12,068 bases of DNA from DATEHQ01 sp035279525 (GTDB lineage Bacteria; Chloroflexota; Dormibacteria; Dormibacterales; Dormibacteraceae): positions 1-12,068 of the forward strand of contig DATEHQ010000039.1 of NCBI GenBank assembly GCA_035279525.1, in the 5' to 3' direction. A program made the translations under genes and the position numbers. Below the pieces are notes generated by a model. The model saw nothing but the letters and a program-made list of their open reading frames with translations, ran no database searches and was not told the DNA's origin. Shown here piece by piece: positions 11,995 to 12,068 of the stretch; position 1 is the stretch's first letter, and the number at the start of each line of letters is the position of its first letter.

Positions 11995-12068
11995 AGACAA
12001 AGAAGCGCGTCATTGGAAAGCAGTTCGGCCCTGAGCCGCATCAGTACGACCCCTATGACGGCATGTCC
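11991..12068 (+). CDS. Presumed antitoxin, 3'-truncated by window edge
   Basis: Twenty-six codons are visible from an ATG that overlaps the toxin stop by four bases and has a strong GGGAGG site. The N-terminus is basic (MKTKKRVIGKQFG), then carries PEPHQYDPYDG. Position and coupling point to the antitoxin of the BrnT-like toxin, which in known pairs is often a ribbon-helix-helix DNA-binding protein. The visible part does not itself show a ribbon-helix-helix pattern, so the DNA-binding part must lie further on or be of another type. The assignment rests on context only. Confidence 0.6.
   Translation, partial: MKTKKRVIGKQFGPEPHQYDPYDGMS

Noticed and set aside
1..12068. CRISPR arrays, insertion sequences, phage genes or large direct repeats
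   Set aside because: No regularly spaced repeats, transposase motifs or long terminal inverted repeats were seen by eye. Apart from the toxin module at the right edge, the gene content looks chromosomal.

Overview
The window is GC-rich (about two thirds G+C by eye) and tightly packed, with 17 protein genes (two cut by the window edges) and one tRNA gene. Only 6 of the 17 proposed starts are ATG; 8 are GTG and 3 are TTG. The gene set is chromosomal and metabolic: a glucose-6-phosphate dehydrogenase, an FdhD sulfurtransferase, a secreted phosphoesterase and the phenylacetyl-CoA epoxidase genes. Together with the base composition this fits a free-living, soil-type, high-GC bacterium such as Actinobacteriota, Chloroflexota or Dormibacterota. 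That placement is inference and I cannot resolve the phylum from sequence alone.

Layout. 1-1545 (minus): an RDD-family membrane protein followed by zwf, whose 3' end lies beyond the left edge. 1552-3768 (plus), divergent from an apparently shared bidirectional promoter: an SRPBCC protein, a two-barrel FMN-binding-like protein and fdhD. 3780-5220: a stand-alone secreted phosphoesterase of the phospholipase C/acid phosphatase family. 5281-9216: a four-gene overlapping operon made of a CPBP intramembrane protease, a double-anchored extracytoplasmic protein of unknown function, a diacylglycerol-kinase-fold protein with an altered nucleotide motif, and a thymidylate-kinase-like/methyltransferase-like fusion. 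11545-9182 (minus): a phenylacetyl-CoA epoxidase operon in the order paaA, paaD (DUF59 part), paaB, paaC, then a stand-alone zinc-ribbon gene that looks like the missing C-terminal half of PaaD. 11568-11686 (plus): tRNA-His with its own promoter. 11718-12068 (plus): a BrnT-like toxin gene with the start of its presumed antitoxin gene.

Expression logic. Nearly every start falls into one of two classes. Eight transcription-unit heads have a TANNNT- or GANNNT-type -10 hexamer placed 6 or 7 nt before the start codon, so the predicted mRNA begins at or one base before the codon (leaderless). All remaining genes overlap the stop codon of the gene before them (ATGA, TTGA, TGATG, TAGTG or longer overlaps). 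Clear Shine-Dalgarno sequences are seen only at some of these internal starts. This regularity also fixes most start codons.

The parts most likely to be new are the 5293-9216 operon, which carries two enzyme-like proteins with degenerate signature motifs, the split PaaD, and the bidirectional leaderless promoter at about 1545-1567. No CRISPR array, insertion sequence, rRNA or clear rho-independent terminator was seen. No stretch longer than about 90 bases lacks a gene.
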